Shown here in pieces: positions 27,801 to 35,823 of a stretch of 64,000 bases of DNA. The DNA comes from Oribacterium parvum ACB1 (lineage in GTDB: Bacteria; Bacillota; Clostridia; Lachnospirales; Lachnospiraceae): contig NZ_KE148312.1 of NCBI RefSeq assembly GCF_000238055.2, positions 1,670,501 to 1,734,500 on the forward strand, given 5' to 3'. Both the position numbers and the translations under genes were made by a program. The notes below the pieces were generated by a model. That model was not told where the DNA came from. It ran no database searches and saw only the letters and a program-made list of their open reading frames with translations. How positions within the stretch are numbered: the first letter of the stretch is position 1; every line of letters starts with the position of its first letter.

Positions 27801-29200
27801 AAGTCTTCTACGGAATAGCTTAAGGACTTGGCAAAGGTCTCTAAGAAAGAACCGCATCCGGAGGAGCAGGCCTCATTTAACTGCACATTGTCTACCGTGC
27901 CGTCCTTAATATGAATGCACTTCATGTCCTGTCCGCCGATGTCCAGGATACAGTCCACATCGGGCTCAAAGAACGAAGCCGCATAGTAGTGGGCAATGGT
28001 CTCTACCTCACCCTCATCCAGCTGAAAGGCGGACTTAAGAAGAGCTTCTCCATAACCGGTGGAGCAGGAGTAAGCAATTTCCGCATCGGGGGGAAGCTGT
28101 TCCTTAATCTCGGCTACCGCTCTCATGGCTGTCTTAATGGGAGAACCCTCATTTCCGGAATAAAAGGTATAGAGCAGTTCTCCGTCTTCGGAGATTAAAG
28201 CGAGCTTTGTAGTGGTAGAGCCTGCATCGATTCCGAAGAAGGCTTTTCCATGATAATCCTTTAAATCTCTTCTCTTAACCTTTGCTTTTTCGTGCCTTTT
28301 TACAAATTCCGCATATTCCTCTTCGGAAGAGAAGAGAGAGTGCATTCTTTTAATCTCACTATCCATCTGAATTCCTGCTCGAAGGCGGGGAATCATTTCG
28401 GAGAGGCGGATAGGCGCATTTTTTTCCTCTGCATTCAAGGCGGATCCCATAGCTGCGTAGAGGTGGGAATTTTCCGGATTGATAATTTCCTCGTCTGTGA
28501 GCTTTAAGGTGCGGATAAAGCTGTTCCGAAGCTCAGGCATGAAGTGAAGCGGACCGCCGAGGAAGGCAACATGACCGCGGATGGGCTTTCCTTGTGCCAA
28601 ACCGGAAATGGTCTGGTTGCATACTGCCTGGAAAATGGAAGCGGCAAGGTCTTCACGAGCCGCACCCTCGTTAATCAAAGGCTGAATGTCGGTCTTCGCA
28701 AAAACACCGCAACGCGCTGCGATAGGATAAATCATCTGGTAGTTCTTTGCGAGCTCATTTAAGCCGGCTGCATCGGTATCGAGAAGAGATGCCATCTGGT
28801 CGATAAAAGAACCTGTACCGCCGGCACAGATGCCGTTCATTCTCTGGTCGATTCCGCCCTTAAAATAAATAATTTTTGCATCTTCTCCGCCAAGCTCAAT
28901 GGCAACATCCGTCATGGGATAGTTTTCCTTTAAGGCCGCCGCCACGGCAACCACTTCCTGACAGAAGGGCTGTCCCATGTGCTTTGCGAGGGTTAAACCG
29001 CCGGAACCGGTCACAACAATACGACAAGAGAGCTCACCATGTGCCTCTCTGGCTTCTTCTAAAAGATCTGCTAAGGTTTCTTGGATATTGGCGAAATGCC
29101 TGCGATAGTCTGAAAAAATAAGATGATTATCCTGATCAAGGATAGCTACCTTTACGGTAGTAGAACCGATGTCAATGCCCAGTCTGTAAGTTTCTGTCAT
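24815..29200 (-). CDS. Giant 2-hydroxyacyl-CoA dehydratase activase-related protein
   Basis: About 1461 residues. Two ASKHA ATPase modules in tandem ([17 protein letters not shown] with [27 protein letters not shown] with [13 protein letters not shown]), a Cys cluster (CGLCSNKC, then a further Cys) likely to bind an Fe-S cluster, a DUF2229-like region, and a C-terminal part resembling the dehydratase subunit HgdB. Activases use ATP to push one electron into 2-hydroxyacyl-CoA dehydratases; the role of these long fused versions is not established. The start is placed at the ATG at 29200 ([12 protein letters not shown]) with a weak GGGTG site; an in-frame TTG at 29260 would add 20 hydrophobic residues. 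There are no dehydratase genes alongside. Confidence 0.85.
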   Translation of the reverse strand: MTETYRLGIDIGSTTVKVAILDQDNHLIFSDYRRHFANIQETLADLLEEAREAHGELSCRIVVTGSGGLTLAKHMGQPFCQEVVAVAAALKENYPMTDVAIELGGEDAKIIYFKGGIDQRMNGICAGGTGSFIDQMASLLDTDAAGLNELAKNYQMIYPIAARCGVFAKTDIQPLINEGAAREDLAASIFQAVCNQTISGLAQGKPIRGHVAFLGGPLHFMPELRNSFIRTLKLTDEEIINPENSHLYAAMGSALNAEEKNAPIRLSEMIPRLRAGIQMDSEIKRMHSLFSSEEEYAEFVKRHEKAKVKRRDLKDYHGKAFFGIDAGSTTTKLALISEDGELLYTFYSGNEGSPIKTAMRAVAEIKEQLPPDAEIAYSCSTGYGEALLKSAFQLDEGEVETIAHYYAASFFEPDVDCILDIGGQDMKCIHIKDGTVDNVQLNEACSSGCGSFLETFAKSLSYSVEDFAKEALFAENPTDLGSRCTVFMNSNVKQAQKEGATVADISSGLAYSVIKNALYKVIKVTNPKDLGKHIVVQGGTFYNNAVLRALEETLGQDVIRPDIAGIMGAFGAALIARERYYIETEKLEDEILAGEEDKALLDAAGYKKTSMLPLDEILDLQYENTMSRCGLCSNKCVLTINDFGHGRKFISGNRCERGAGLPKAKSEIPNLFKYKVKRIFGYEPLSPEEAKRGEVGIPRVLNMYENYPFWAIFFKELGFRTVLSPSSNKKIYEMGIESIPSESECYPAKLVHGHIEWLINKGQKFIFYPCIPYERNETPSAGNHYNCPMVTSYAENIKNNVENLEEKSIFFMKPFLAFTNEKILTDQLTKVFVHPKQIKDSVKPAGDWTMEKIGEQFKEWNFTEKEIRNAAHLAWEELLQSRRDIEEKGEETLLWMEQTGHRGIVLAGRPYHADPEIHHGIPELISSYNFAVLTEDSISHLAEVERPIIVTDQWMYHSRLYRAAAFTKTQENLDFIQLNSFGCGLDAVTVDQAKDILNGSDKIFTVLKIDEVNNLGAARIRIRSLLAAIRVRSEKKYRRKIRSEQYKRTLFTKDMKEEGYTILCPQMSPLHFELIEPAIRAEGYNLVVLDNDNRSAIDTGLQYVNNDSCYPSIIVVGQVMEALLSGKYDLNKTAVIMSQTGGGCRASNYIGFIRRALDKAEMGQIPVISLNANGMESTPGFKMTIPLLTRALQGVVYGDLFMRLLYATRPYELQAGAAEAVHQKWKKICQESLSKKSIPLFEFGKNVKGIIRDFDNIPLSSEEKPKVGIVGEILVKFSPLANNHIVELLEKEGAEAVMPDLMDFLLYCFYNQNFKHENLGASWKGKTLCNIAISLLESFRKTAKKELQKSKHFTAPSDIRELASLAREYVSLGNQTGEGWFLTGEMLELLSEGVDNIVCTQPFGCLPNHIVGKGVIKELKRHNPTANIIAVDYDAGASEVNQLNRIKLMLTVAQNKIRDKA

Positions 29201-29349
29201 AAATACACCCAATATATACTTTCTAAGTCTTAACAAATACTGTATAATTTTAATAACCAACAGTTTGTAACTCTAGCACAGATAGGGGGGAGCAACAAGA
29301 AAGGCTTTCTAAAAAAAGAATAAAAGTTTACTTGAGCTACATTACCGCT

Positions 29350-29415
29350 AAAAAAGGATATTACGCTATGAACGTCAATCTATGGGGATTTACCAACTTA
29401 GATCCAAAGACTAAG
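29350..29415 (+). pseudogene. Deleted remnant of an XRE regulator gene
   Basis: The left part (AAAAAGGATATTACGCTATG, 29351-29370) resembles the start region of the XRE gene at 30037 (AAAAAGGAGATTAGGCTATG). It runs at once into an exact 36-base copy (29379-29414) of that gene's last codons and stop (30397-30432). About 360 internal bases are missing and the joined frame differs. It is best read as an internal deletion of a duplicated regulator. Confidence 0.65.
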
Positions 29416-29491
29416 CATTAAAATAGGGATATACAGCTCAGCAAATCCACATAGAAAGTTATTGAAGATTTCCAGAAGGAGGAGAGAATTT

Positions 29492-29869
29492 ATGAGATTT
29501 TCAATTGATTATAAGATGACTTTATATGTATTAGTGGTTGGCTGTGCTTGTATAGTTTTCAGAATGGCAACATCACCTTCGTTCCCCCAGATATTAGGAC
29601 TTGCGGTTGGTGTTGGGTTATGTCTCATTAGTGTAGCTTTGACTGTATTTGAGATTATGAAAGGTCTCGATTTTTTCTATGGCTATGCAGAGAATTGGAA
29701 TGGATACGGTATTGTAAATAGTGGTTTTATTGCCGGAATGTCTGCGTTCTTTTTTTCGAGAGATTGGCGAACTGGTATTATCATAGTCATTTTACTGGGT
29801 ATTTGCACACTTATTGAACGATTTTGCGTACGGTATATTATCTCGTTAATTAAGAATGATCAAAAATAA
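29492..29869 (+). CDS. Small membrane protein, unknown
   Basis: 125 residues with about four membrane segments. The ATG at 29492 is chosen because AGGAGG (29477-29482) is nine bases before it. I recognise no family. It is located in a small accessory patch between the regulator remnant and the intact XRE gene. The 29201-29491 spacer otherwise holds only the remnant. Confidence 0.6.
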   Translation: MRFSIDYKMTLYVLVVGCACIVFRMATSPSFPQILGLAVGVGLCLISVALTVFEIMKGLDFFYGYAENWNGYGIVNSGFIAGMSAFFFSRDWRTGIIIVILLGICTLIERFCVRYIISLIKNDQK

Positions 29870-29995
29870 CATGGTTATTTCCTCATTTTATTTAAAGTCT
29901 TCTCTTCTCACCTTAGTAGGTGTAAATAATTCTCTGTAAACCTCCGGTTTACTAAACTCTACCACGCTTCGGTTCCCTCTTTTTCAGAACATAGC

Positions 29996-30001
29996 TATAA
30001 T
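29996..30001 (+). promoter_or_regulatory. -10 box for the XRE regulator
   Basis: TATAAT at 29996-30001, about 36 bases before the ATG; no clear -35. Confidence 0.5.
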
Positions 30002-30036
30002 ATAGGCAAGAATTAATTAAAAAAGGAGATTAGGCT

Positions 30037-30432
30037 ATGAATAATCAATCGATGGGTGATATGATCAGTACACTAAGAAAAGAAAAAGGAATGACCCAAA
30101 AAGACTTGGCGGATAGACTAAATATAACCGATAAAGCTGTTTCCAAATGGGAACGAAATCTTGCTTTCCCGGACACGGCAACGATCCCTAAGCTGGCTGA
30201 AATGCTTGGTATATCCGTCGAAGAACTGATGAACGCGAAGTCCATTCCCGAAACCGGACACAAGGGTGCTTCTTTCTTGATCAATATCATCTTAAAAGCA
30301 TTACCTACGGCAATGGGTATTGCTGTTGTTGTAATTTCTATATTGGGCGAACTTGACCGGAAATCCGCTTTTACCATGCTTGGCATCGGTCTTACTTCTA
30401 TGGGGATTTACCAACTTAGATCCAAAGACTAA
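30037..30432 (+). CDS. XRE-family regulator with C-terminal membrane segments
   Basis: 131 residues. N-terminal Cro/CI-type helix-turn-helix (about 8-62; MTQKDLADRLNITDKAVSKW, then PDTATIPKLAEMLGISVEEL), then two hydrophobic segments (about 79-103 and 113-125). Small membrane-tethered XRE regulators of this layout are frequent in Clostridia and often work with adjacent small membrane proteins; here 29492-29869 would be the partner (inference). AAAAGGAG precedes the ATG. A strong terminator follows. Confidence 0.88.
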   Translation: MNNQSMGDMISTLRKEKGMTQKDLADRLNITDKAVSKWERNLAFPDTATIPKLAEMLGISVEELMNAKSIPETGHKGASFLINIILKALPTAMGIAVVVISILGELDRKSAFTMLGIGLTSMGIYQLRSKD

Positions 30433-30458
30433 AGTTTGAAACGGAATAGGGAAATGCG

Positions 30459-30497
30459 GACCGCCGATAGTTTTGAAATGTATCGGCGGTCTTTTTT
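30459..30497 (+). terminator. Terminator after the XRE regulator
   Basis: GACCGCCGATA (30459-30469) pairs with TATCGGCGGTC (30481-30491), then T6. Confidence 0.92.
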
Positions 30498-30650
30498 ATG
30501 TCGAAAACAGAATAAAAAATCCTTAAACAAGAATAAAAACCCCGGGGCAACTCTTGAAAAACAAGGAGAGTACAAGTATACTTTCAGCGTGTTTGCAAGA
30601 AAATACACTGTGATTTTATCTTAATAGTCGGATATTAAGAAAGGTGGAAA

Positions 30651-31307
30651 ATGAGCATTTTAGAACGATTGGAAAGAAAGCTGGGACGTTTTGCTGTTCC
30701 AAATTTAATGAAATATATCTGTGTGATGTATGCTTTGGGCTTTATGATTCAGATTTCCGCACCGGAGTTTTACTATTACTATCTTGATTTGGATCCGGAA
30801 GCGATTCTCCACGGGCATATTTGGAGGATTTTGACCTTCCTTATTTTTTATCCCGCGTCAACTGGCTTCGGCTCTATTTTCTGGGCAGTTATCGGAATCA
30901 TGGTTTACTATAGTATAGGAAGGACCTTGGAGTACCTTTGGGGGAATTTTCGTTATAATTTCTTCTTTTTCTCCGGTGTGCTTCTTTACAATGTGGCAGG
31001 AATCCTCATTTACCTTGTAACGGGAGTTTCTCTTCAGTTGAATCCCACCTATATGGGCTTCAGTATATTCCTAGCTTATGCGTTGACTCTGCCGGATACG
31101 GTATTTTACCTCTATTTCTTTATTCCGATTAAGGCAAAATATCTGGCAGTTTTGGAGACTTTACTGTATCTCTACTTATTAGTGGTGAGCCCGAGTTTGG
31201 GTGGAAAGCTGTCGATTGTTTTGTCTTTTGCGAATGTTCTCCTGTTTTTCATCCTGATGAACCAGGGGAAGAGAAAGAACATTTTCAATATCAGAAATTA
31301 CAGGTAA
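30651..31307 (+). CDS. Rhomboid-like membrane protein, probably inactive
   Basis: 218 residues, six or so membrane segments. The HGHIWRILTFLIFYP loop and GNFRYNFFFFSGVLLYN resemble the rhomboid/Derlin fold. The usual protease motif GxSG is replaced (MGFSIFLAYA), and no His occurs in the last membrane segment (LSIVLSFANVLLFFILMN), so peptidase activity is unlikely. Role unknown. A GAAAGGTGG site precedes the ATG. Confidence 0.7.
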   Translation: MSILERLERKLGRFAVPNLMKYICVMYALGFMIQISAPEFYYYYLDLDPEAILHGHIWRILTFLIFYPASTGFGSIFWAVIGIMVYYSIGRTLEYLWGNFRYNFFFFSGVLLYNVAGILIYLVTGVSLQLNPTYMGFSIFLAYALTLPDTVFYLYFFIPIKAKYLAVLETLLYLYLLVVSPSLGGKLSIVLSFANVLLFFILMNQGKRKNIFNIRNYR

Positions 31308-31419
31308 GAATGAGCACTTCATAAGAGTAAGGGTACTTGTGATAGTTAATTCGATAGATTTTTTGGGACGATGTTTTATATGGTTTAATACAGAGTTTAG
31401 ATGATTTAAGGAGATGAAT

Positions 31420-32853
31420 ATGAGAAGAACAAAAATGGTATGCACAATGGGACCGAATGAGAATGATTATGAGTTAATGAAGACTTTGGCGGAGATTATG
31501 GATGTTGCCCGCTTTAATTTTTCTCACGGAGACCATGAGGAGCACCTTGGAAGATTGGAGCTTCTTCGAAAGGCGAGAAAAGAAGTGGGAAGACCGATTG
31601 CAGCGCTTCTTGACACCAAGGGACCGGAAATCAGAACAGGCCTTTTAGAGGGCGGACAGAAGATTACCCTAGTAGAGGGAGAGAAGATTATCCTGACTAC
31701 GGAAGAAGTTGTCGGTACAAAGGATAAGATTTTCATCAATTATGATAAGCTTCATGAGGATGTAAAACCCGGTAATGTTATTTTGATTGATGACGGTCTT
31801 ATTGGTTTAGAGGTAGAAACTGTAAAGGGTGTAGAGATTTTATGTAAGGTAACAAATGGAGGAGAGCTTGGAGAGAGAAAGGGTGTGAATGTACCCGGTG
31901 TGCCCATTCAGCTTCCGTCCATTACCGACAAGGATATTGAGGACATCAAGTTCGGTATCACGGAGGACTTTGACTTTGTGGCGGCTTCCTTCATTCGTTC
32001 CGCAGATGCGGTAAGACAGATTCGGGCCATTATTGATGAAGCCGGTTCTCAAATGAAGATTATCTCCAAGATTGAGTCTCAGGAAGCACTTGACAATATT
32101 GATGCGATTATAGAGGCTTCCGACGGAATTATGCTGGCAAGAGGAGACCTCGGTGTGGAAATCGAGGCAAAGCGGATTCCGCAGTTGCAGAAGGAAATCA
32201 TTCATAAGTGTAATTATCATGGAAAACTGGTTATTACTGCAACACAGATGCTGGATTCCATGATTAGAAATCCCCGTCCGACAAGGGCGGAGGTGACCGA
32301 TGTGGCGAATGCAGTGTATAACGGAACGGATGCAGTGATGCTTTCCGGAGAATCCGCAAACGGAAAATATCCGGTGGAAGCGGCAAAGACCATGGCTTCT
32401 ATTGTGGAGTATACGGAGCAGTTCTTGGACTATAAGCAGTTCAAGACCAGAATGGTGGAGAAGACTGTTTACGAGAGCATCGGAAATGCCATGTGTGCGG
32501 CTTCCGTAACAACGGCTTCCGAACTGAAGGCGGCAGCGATTGTGGCATCCACTCTTTCCGGGATTACGGCATCCATGATTTCGAAGTACCGTCCGATTAC
32601 TCCGATCTATGCACTTTCTCCGAGTCAGGTTGTGACGAGACAGATGATGCTGTTCTGGGGTGTGACTCCTATTTGGGCAAGAAGGGCGGAGACCACGGAT
32701 GAGCTTTTTGAAAGCTCCATTGAGGAGTTAAAGGACCGGAAATTGGTGAAAAGTAAGGATATCTGCGTCATTACGGCAGGCGTTTTGTCTCGTTTACAGA
32801 GAAAACAGGCTCCGACCGGCACAAACATCATGCGTGTTATCGAAGTAGATTAA
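31420..32853 (+). CDS. pyk: Pyruvate kinase
   Basis: Converts PEP + ADP to pyruvate + ATP. 477 residues from this start: the short form without the C-terminal PEP-utiliser domain. Motifs: RRTKMVCTMGP at the N-terminus, ARFNFSHG, LDTKGPEIRTG, the catalytic-Lys region MKIISKIES, and MLARGDLGVE. AAGGAG (31408-31413) touches an ATG at 31414; the in-frame ATG at 31420 has proper spacing, so I use it. The last codons (VIEVD-stop) are repeated twice more downstream. It follows the rhomboid-like gene by about 110 bases. Confidence 0.97.
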   Translation: MRRTKMVCTMGPNENDYELMKTLAEIMDVARFNFSHGDHEEHLGRLELLRKARKEVGRPIAALLDTKGPEIRTGLLEGGQKITLVEGEKIILTTEEVVGTKDKIFINYDKLHEDVKPGNVILIDDGLIGLEVETVKGVEILCKVTNGGELGERKGVNVPGVPIQLPSITDKDIEDIKFGITEDFDFVAASFIRSADAVRQIRAIIDEAGSQMKIISKIESQEALDNIDAIIEASDGIMLARGDLGVEIEAKRIPQLQKEIIHKCNYHGKLVITATQMLDSMIRNPRPTRAEVTDVANAVYNGTDAVMLSGESANGKYPVEAAKTMASIVEYTEQFLDYKQFKTRMVEKTVYESIGNAMCAASVTTASELKAAAIVASTLSGITASMISKYRPITPIYALSPSQVVTRQMMLFWGVTPIWARRAETTDELFESSIEELKDRKLVKSKDICVITAGVLSRLQRKQAPTGTNIMRVIEVD

Positions 32854-32904
32854 GATTTGTGATAGAAGTGGATTAGGAATTGTTATTGAAGTAGACTAGG
32901 ATTT
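32836..32904 (+). repeat. Three 23-bp tandem repeats spanning the pyk stop codon
   Basis: Units 32836-32858, 32859-32881 and 32882-32904. Each encodes V-I-E-V-D-stop followed by GATTT or GAATT. Differences within the codons (GTT/GTG, ATC/ATA/ATT, GTA/GTG, GAT/GAC, TAA/TAG) are all synonymous. Confidence 0.93.
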
Positions 32905-32910
32905 TACTTG

Positions 32911-32952
32911 AAAAGTCCCTCTGGCTTGTTTAAGATAGAGTGGACTTTTTTT
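32911..32952 (+). terminator. Terminator after pyk
   Basis: AAAAGTCC and CTCT pair with AGAG and GGACTTTT around a 14-base loop; the T-run continues to 32952. Confidence 0.8.
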
Positions 32953-33009
32953 AATATTTTTAAAAACTGTAGAGTGGGTTTATAAGGTGATAAAATCGAA
33001 GGAGAAGAA

Positions 33010-34287
33010 ATGAAGAAAGCATTTGTGGATTATCGGAAAGCAAAGGAAATTGCAGAAAATTATCCGACTCCCTTCTATCTTTACGATGAGGAGGGAATTC
33101 GGGAGACGGTTAGAAATCTCTATAAGGCCTTTTCTTGGAATGAAGGCTACAGAGAGTATTTTGCGATTAAGGCCACACCGAATCCGGCTATTCTTAGGAT
33201 ACTGAAGGAAGAGGGCTGCGGGGTGGATTGCTCTTCCGCAGCGGAACTCAGTCTTGCAGAGGCTTGCGGTTTCTCCGGATCGGAAATCATGTTTTCTTCC
33301 AATGATACACCGGATGAAGAGTATGGATTTGCGAATCGCTTAGGCGGAATCATCAATCTTGATGATTTTACAAATATTGATGAAGTAACGGAGATTCTTA
33401 CCACTCTTCCAAAGACCATGAGTCTTCGCTTTAATCCGGGCGGTTATTTCAGCATCGGAAACACCATTATGGACAATCCCGAGGAAGCTAAATACGGGAT
33501 GACTGAGGCACAGATTTTGGAAGGCTACCGTATTTTAAAGGAGAGAGGGGTAGAGCATTTCGGTATTCATGCTTTCCTTGCATCCAATACCATTAGCAAT
33601 GGCTATTATCCGGAGCTTGCAAGACAGCTATTTTCCTTGGTTGTGAAAATCAAGGAAGAATGCGGTATTGCTCTCGAATTTGTGAACCTTTCCGGCGGCG
33701 TGGGAATTCCTTACCGTCCGGAGCAGGAGGCGACCGACATTTTCCTGATCGGAGAAAAGGTGAGAGAGGTTTATGAGGAAATCCTTGTAAAGAATGGACT
33801 CGGTCATATTCGTCTTTGCTCGGAGCTGGGGCGCTATGTTTTAGGGCCGCACGGGGCATTGATTACGAAGGTTATTCATTTTAAGAATACCTATCGGCAT
33901 TATGCAGGAGTGGATGCCTGCGCAGCGAATCTTATGCGCCCGGCTATGTACAATGCATATCATCATATTACGGTTCTTGGAAAGGAAGATGCGAAGGAGA
34001 AGGAAGTTTACGACGTTGTCGGTTCTCTTTGTGAAAACAATGATAAGTTTGCGAAAGAAAGGGAGCTTCCGAAGCTGGAAAAGGGAGACCTGCTCTTTAT
34101 TCATGATACCGGGGCACACGGCTTTGCTATGGGCTACAACTATAACGGAAAACTTTGGTCTTCCGAGCTTCTCCTGCAAAGGGATGGAAGCGTGAAGATG
34201 ATTCGCCGGGCAGAGAGGGATACGGATTACTTTGCCACCTTGGATATTGACGAAGGACTGAGCAAGTATTTACAAAGCAGGAAATAG
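33010..34287 (+). CDS. lysA: Diaminopimelate decarboxylase
   Basis: Decarboxylates meso-DAP to lysine, using PLP. 425 residues, alanine-racemase-fold decarboxylase. Visible: the PLP lysine in FAIKATPNP (Lys54), NLSGGVGIPYRPE (glycine-rich phosphate loop), CSELGRYVLGPHG, and LCENNDKFAKER with the CEN-type Cys of the dimer partner. It starts behind AAGGAGAAG. It has an apparently separate transcript between the pyk terminator and hisS. Group IV decarboxylases overlap in sequence, so another substrate is possible but less likely. Confidence 0.9.
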   Translation: MKKAFVDYRKAKEIAENYPTPFYLYDEEGIRETVRNLYKAFSWNEGYREYFAIKATPNPAILRILKEEGCGVDCSSAAELSLAEACGFSGSEIMFSSNDTPDEEYGFANRLGGIINLDDFTNIDEVTEILTTLPKTMSLRFNPGGYFSIGNTIMDNPEEAKYGMTEAQILEGYRILKERGVEHFGIHAFLASNTISNGYYPELARQLFSLVVKIKEECGIALEFVNLSGGVGIPYRPEQEATDIFLIGEKVREVYEEILVKNGLGHIRLCSELGRYVLGPHGALITKVIHFKNTYRHYAGVDACAANLMRPAMYNAYHHITVLGKEDAKEKEVYDVVGSLCENNDKFAKERELPKLEKGDLLFIHDTGAHGFAMGYNYNGKLWSSELLLQRDGSVKMIRRAERDTDYFATLDIDEGLSKYLQSRK

Positions 34288-34386
34288 AATCCGGAAGATT
34301 GCAATTTGTTTTCAGAAGAAATGCTGTGGCTTTATGCATGTTATTCGGTTAATAAAAGTGATATTGAAAAAGTAAAGAGAGGCAGT

Positions 34387-35646
34387 ATGGCATTAAAGAA
34401 AAAGGCCGTTACCGGCATGAAGGACATTTTACCGAGAGAAATGGCAGTGAGACAAAGGGTATTATCCACAATTCGAAGGGTGTACGGGGGCTTTGGTTTT
34501 ACCGAGATTGAGACTCCCATTGTGGAGCATCTTTCCAATCTCCTCAGTAAGCAGGGAGGAGATAATGAGAAGCTCATTTTCAAGGTGGAAAAAAGAGGAG
34601 AGAAGCTGAAAGAGGCTTTGGAAAAAGGCGATTTTGAGAATCTTTCCGATTCCGGACTGCGCTATGACCTAACCCTTCCGCTTTCCCGTTTTTATGCGGA
34701 AAATCAAGGGAATCTTCCTTCCCCCTTTAAGGCTTTACAAATCGGACCGGTTTTCCGTGCGGATCGTCCGCAGAAGGGACGCTTTCGAGAGTTTTGGCAG
34801 TGTGACATCGATATTTTCGGGGACGCAAGCTATCTTTCAGAGATTGATCTGCTTCTTGCTATGGGGACTGTCTTACAGGAAATCGGTTTCGGAGAAAAGT
34901 ATCCCTTTTATATCGTATTAAATGACCGCGCTATCTTAAAGGCCATGCAGAGCTATGCGGGCTTTCCGGAGAAGGATTTTTCGGAGATTTCCATCGTTCT
35001 AGATAAAGAGGATAAAATCGGAAGAGAGGGCGTTCGCGAGGAATTGCTTTCCCTTTCCTACACGGAGGAGCAGATTTCCCGATATGAGGACTGCTTAAAT
35101 CTCGTGAAGGGCGATAAGGAAGATATTCTGAAATTGCAGGAAAAGCTCGGCGCGCATCTTCACGAAGAGGTCGGAAAGAATCTGTATCGGATTATGAAAA
35201 TGGTGGAGGAGAGTGGAAAGGGTTCTATCCCCCTTCGCTTTGATCCCACTTTGGTTCGCGGAATGGGATACTACACGGGCCCCATCTTCGAAGTGTGTTC
35301 CACCCTGTTCTCCGGCTCTATCGGAGGTGGAGGGCGATATGATAAGATGGTAGGAAAGTTTATCGGTGTGGATACTCCTGCAGTAGGATTTTCCATAGGT
35401 TTTGAAAGAATCATCGGCATCCTTTTGGAGGGAGAAGAGGAGGAGCAGTCGGAAGGAAAGATTGCTTATTTGGTAGAGAAGAAAGTTTCCGAAGAGAAGC
35501 TTTCCGTCTGTCTTTCCGAAGTTATGGAAAGAAGAGCCAAGGGAGAAACCGTGCTTCTTACGCAGATGAATAAGAATAAGAAGTTCCAAAAGGAAAAGCT
35601 CAGTGTGGAAGGCTATAAGGAATTTGTAGAAATCTACGGAGACTAA
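34387..35646 (+). CDS. hisS: Histidyl-tRNA synthetase
   Basis: Charges tRNA-His. 419 residues from the ATG at 34387 (MALKKKAVTGMKDILPREM). An upstream TTG (34306) would add 27 residues with no family resemblance. Class II motifs: motif 2 region ALQIGPVFRADRPQKGRFREFWQCDIDIFG, substrate segment RGMGYYTGPIFEV, motif 3 GFSIGFERI. A GAGAGG site lies four bases before the start. It pairs with aspS downstream, a frequent Firmicute arrangement. tRNA-His is at 40931. No T-box is seen. Confidence 0.95.
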   Translation: MALKKKAVTGMKDILPREMAVRQRVLSTIRRVYGGFGFTEIETPIVEHLSNLLSKQGGDNEKLIFKVEKRGEKLKEALEKGDFENLSDSGLRYDLTLPLSRFYAENQGNLPSPFKALQIGPVFRADRPQKGRFREFWQCDIDIFGDASYLSEIDLLLAMGTVLQEIGFGEKYPFYIVLNDRAILKAMQSYAGFPEKDFSEISIVLDKEDKIGREGVREELLSLSYTEEQISRYEDCLNLVKGDKEDILKLQEKLGAHLHEEVGKNLYRIMKMVEESGKGSIPLRFDPTLVRGMGYYTGPIFEVCSTLFSGSIGGGGRYDKMVGKFIGVDTPAVGFSIGFERIIGILLEGEEEEQSEGKIAYLVEKKVSEEKLSVCLSEVMERRAKGETVLLTQMNKNKKFQKEKLSVEGYKEFVEIYGD

Positions 35647-35696
35647 AGCTGCATTACAAATTCCTTCAGTAAATAGAGAGTGAAAGAACTGTGCAC

Positions 35697-35744
35697 GATA
35701 AGCAAGTGCTTAGCTTAAGAAAAAGCCAAAGATAAGCAAGCGCT
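35697..35744 (+). repeat. Two 14-bp direct repeats between hisS and aspS
   Basis: GATAAGCAAG[T/C]GCT at 35697-35710 and 35731-35744, 34 bases apart, just before the aspS promoter. They resemble the tandem duplications seen after other genes here. Confidence 0.7.
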
Positions 35745-35753
35745 ACTTTATTA

Positions 35754-35784
35754 TTGACAAAAGAATAAAATAGAATTTTAGAAT
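35754..35784 (+). promoter_or_regulatory. aspS promoter
   Basis: Consensus TTGACA (35754-35759); the best -10 is TAGAAT (35779-35784) with a long 19-base spacer. Confidence 0.55.
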
Positions 35785-35823
35785 AAAAAGACAATATAAA
35801 ACGGAAAAGAAAAGAGGGAAATT

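Noticed and set aside
30436-30624. 62-codon frame after the XRE regulator
   Set aside because: It runs through a strong terminator and has low-complexity Lys/Asn composition with no ribosome site.
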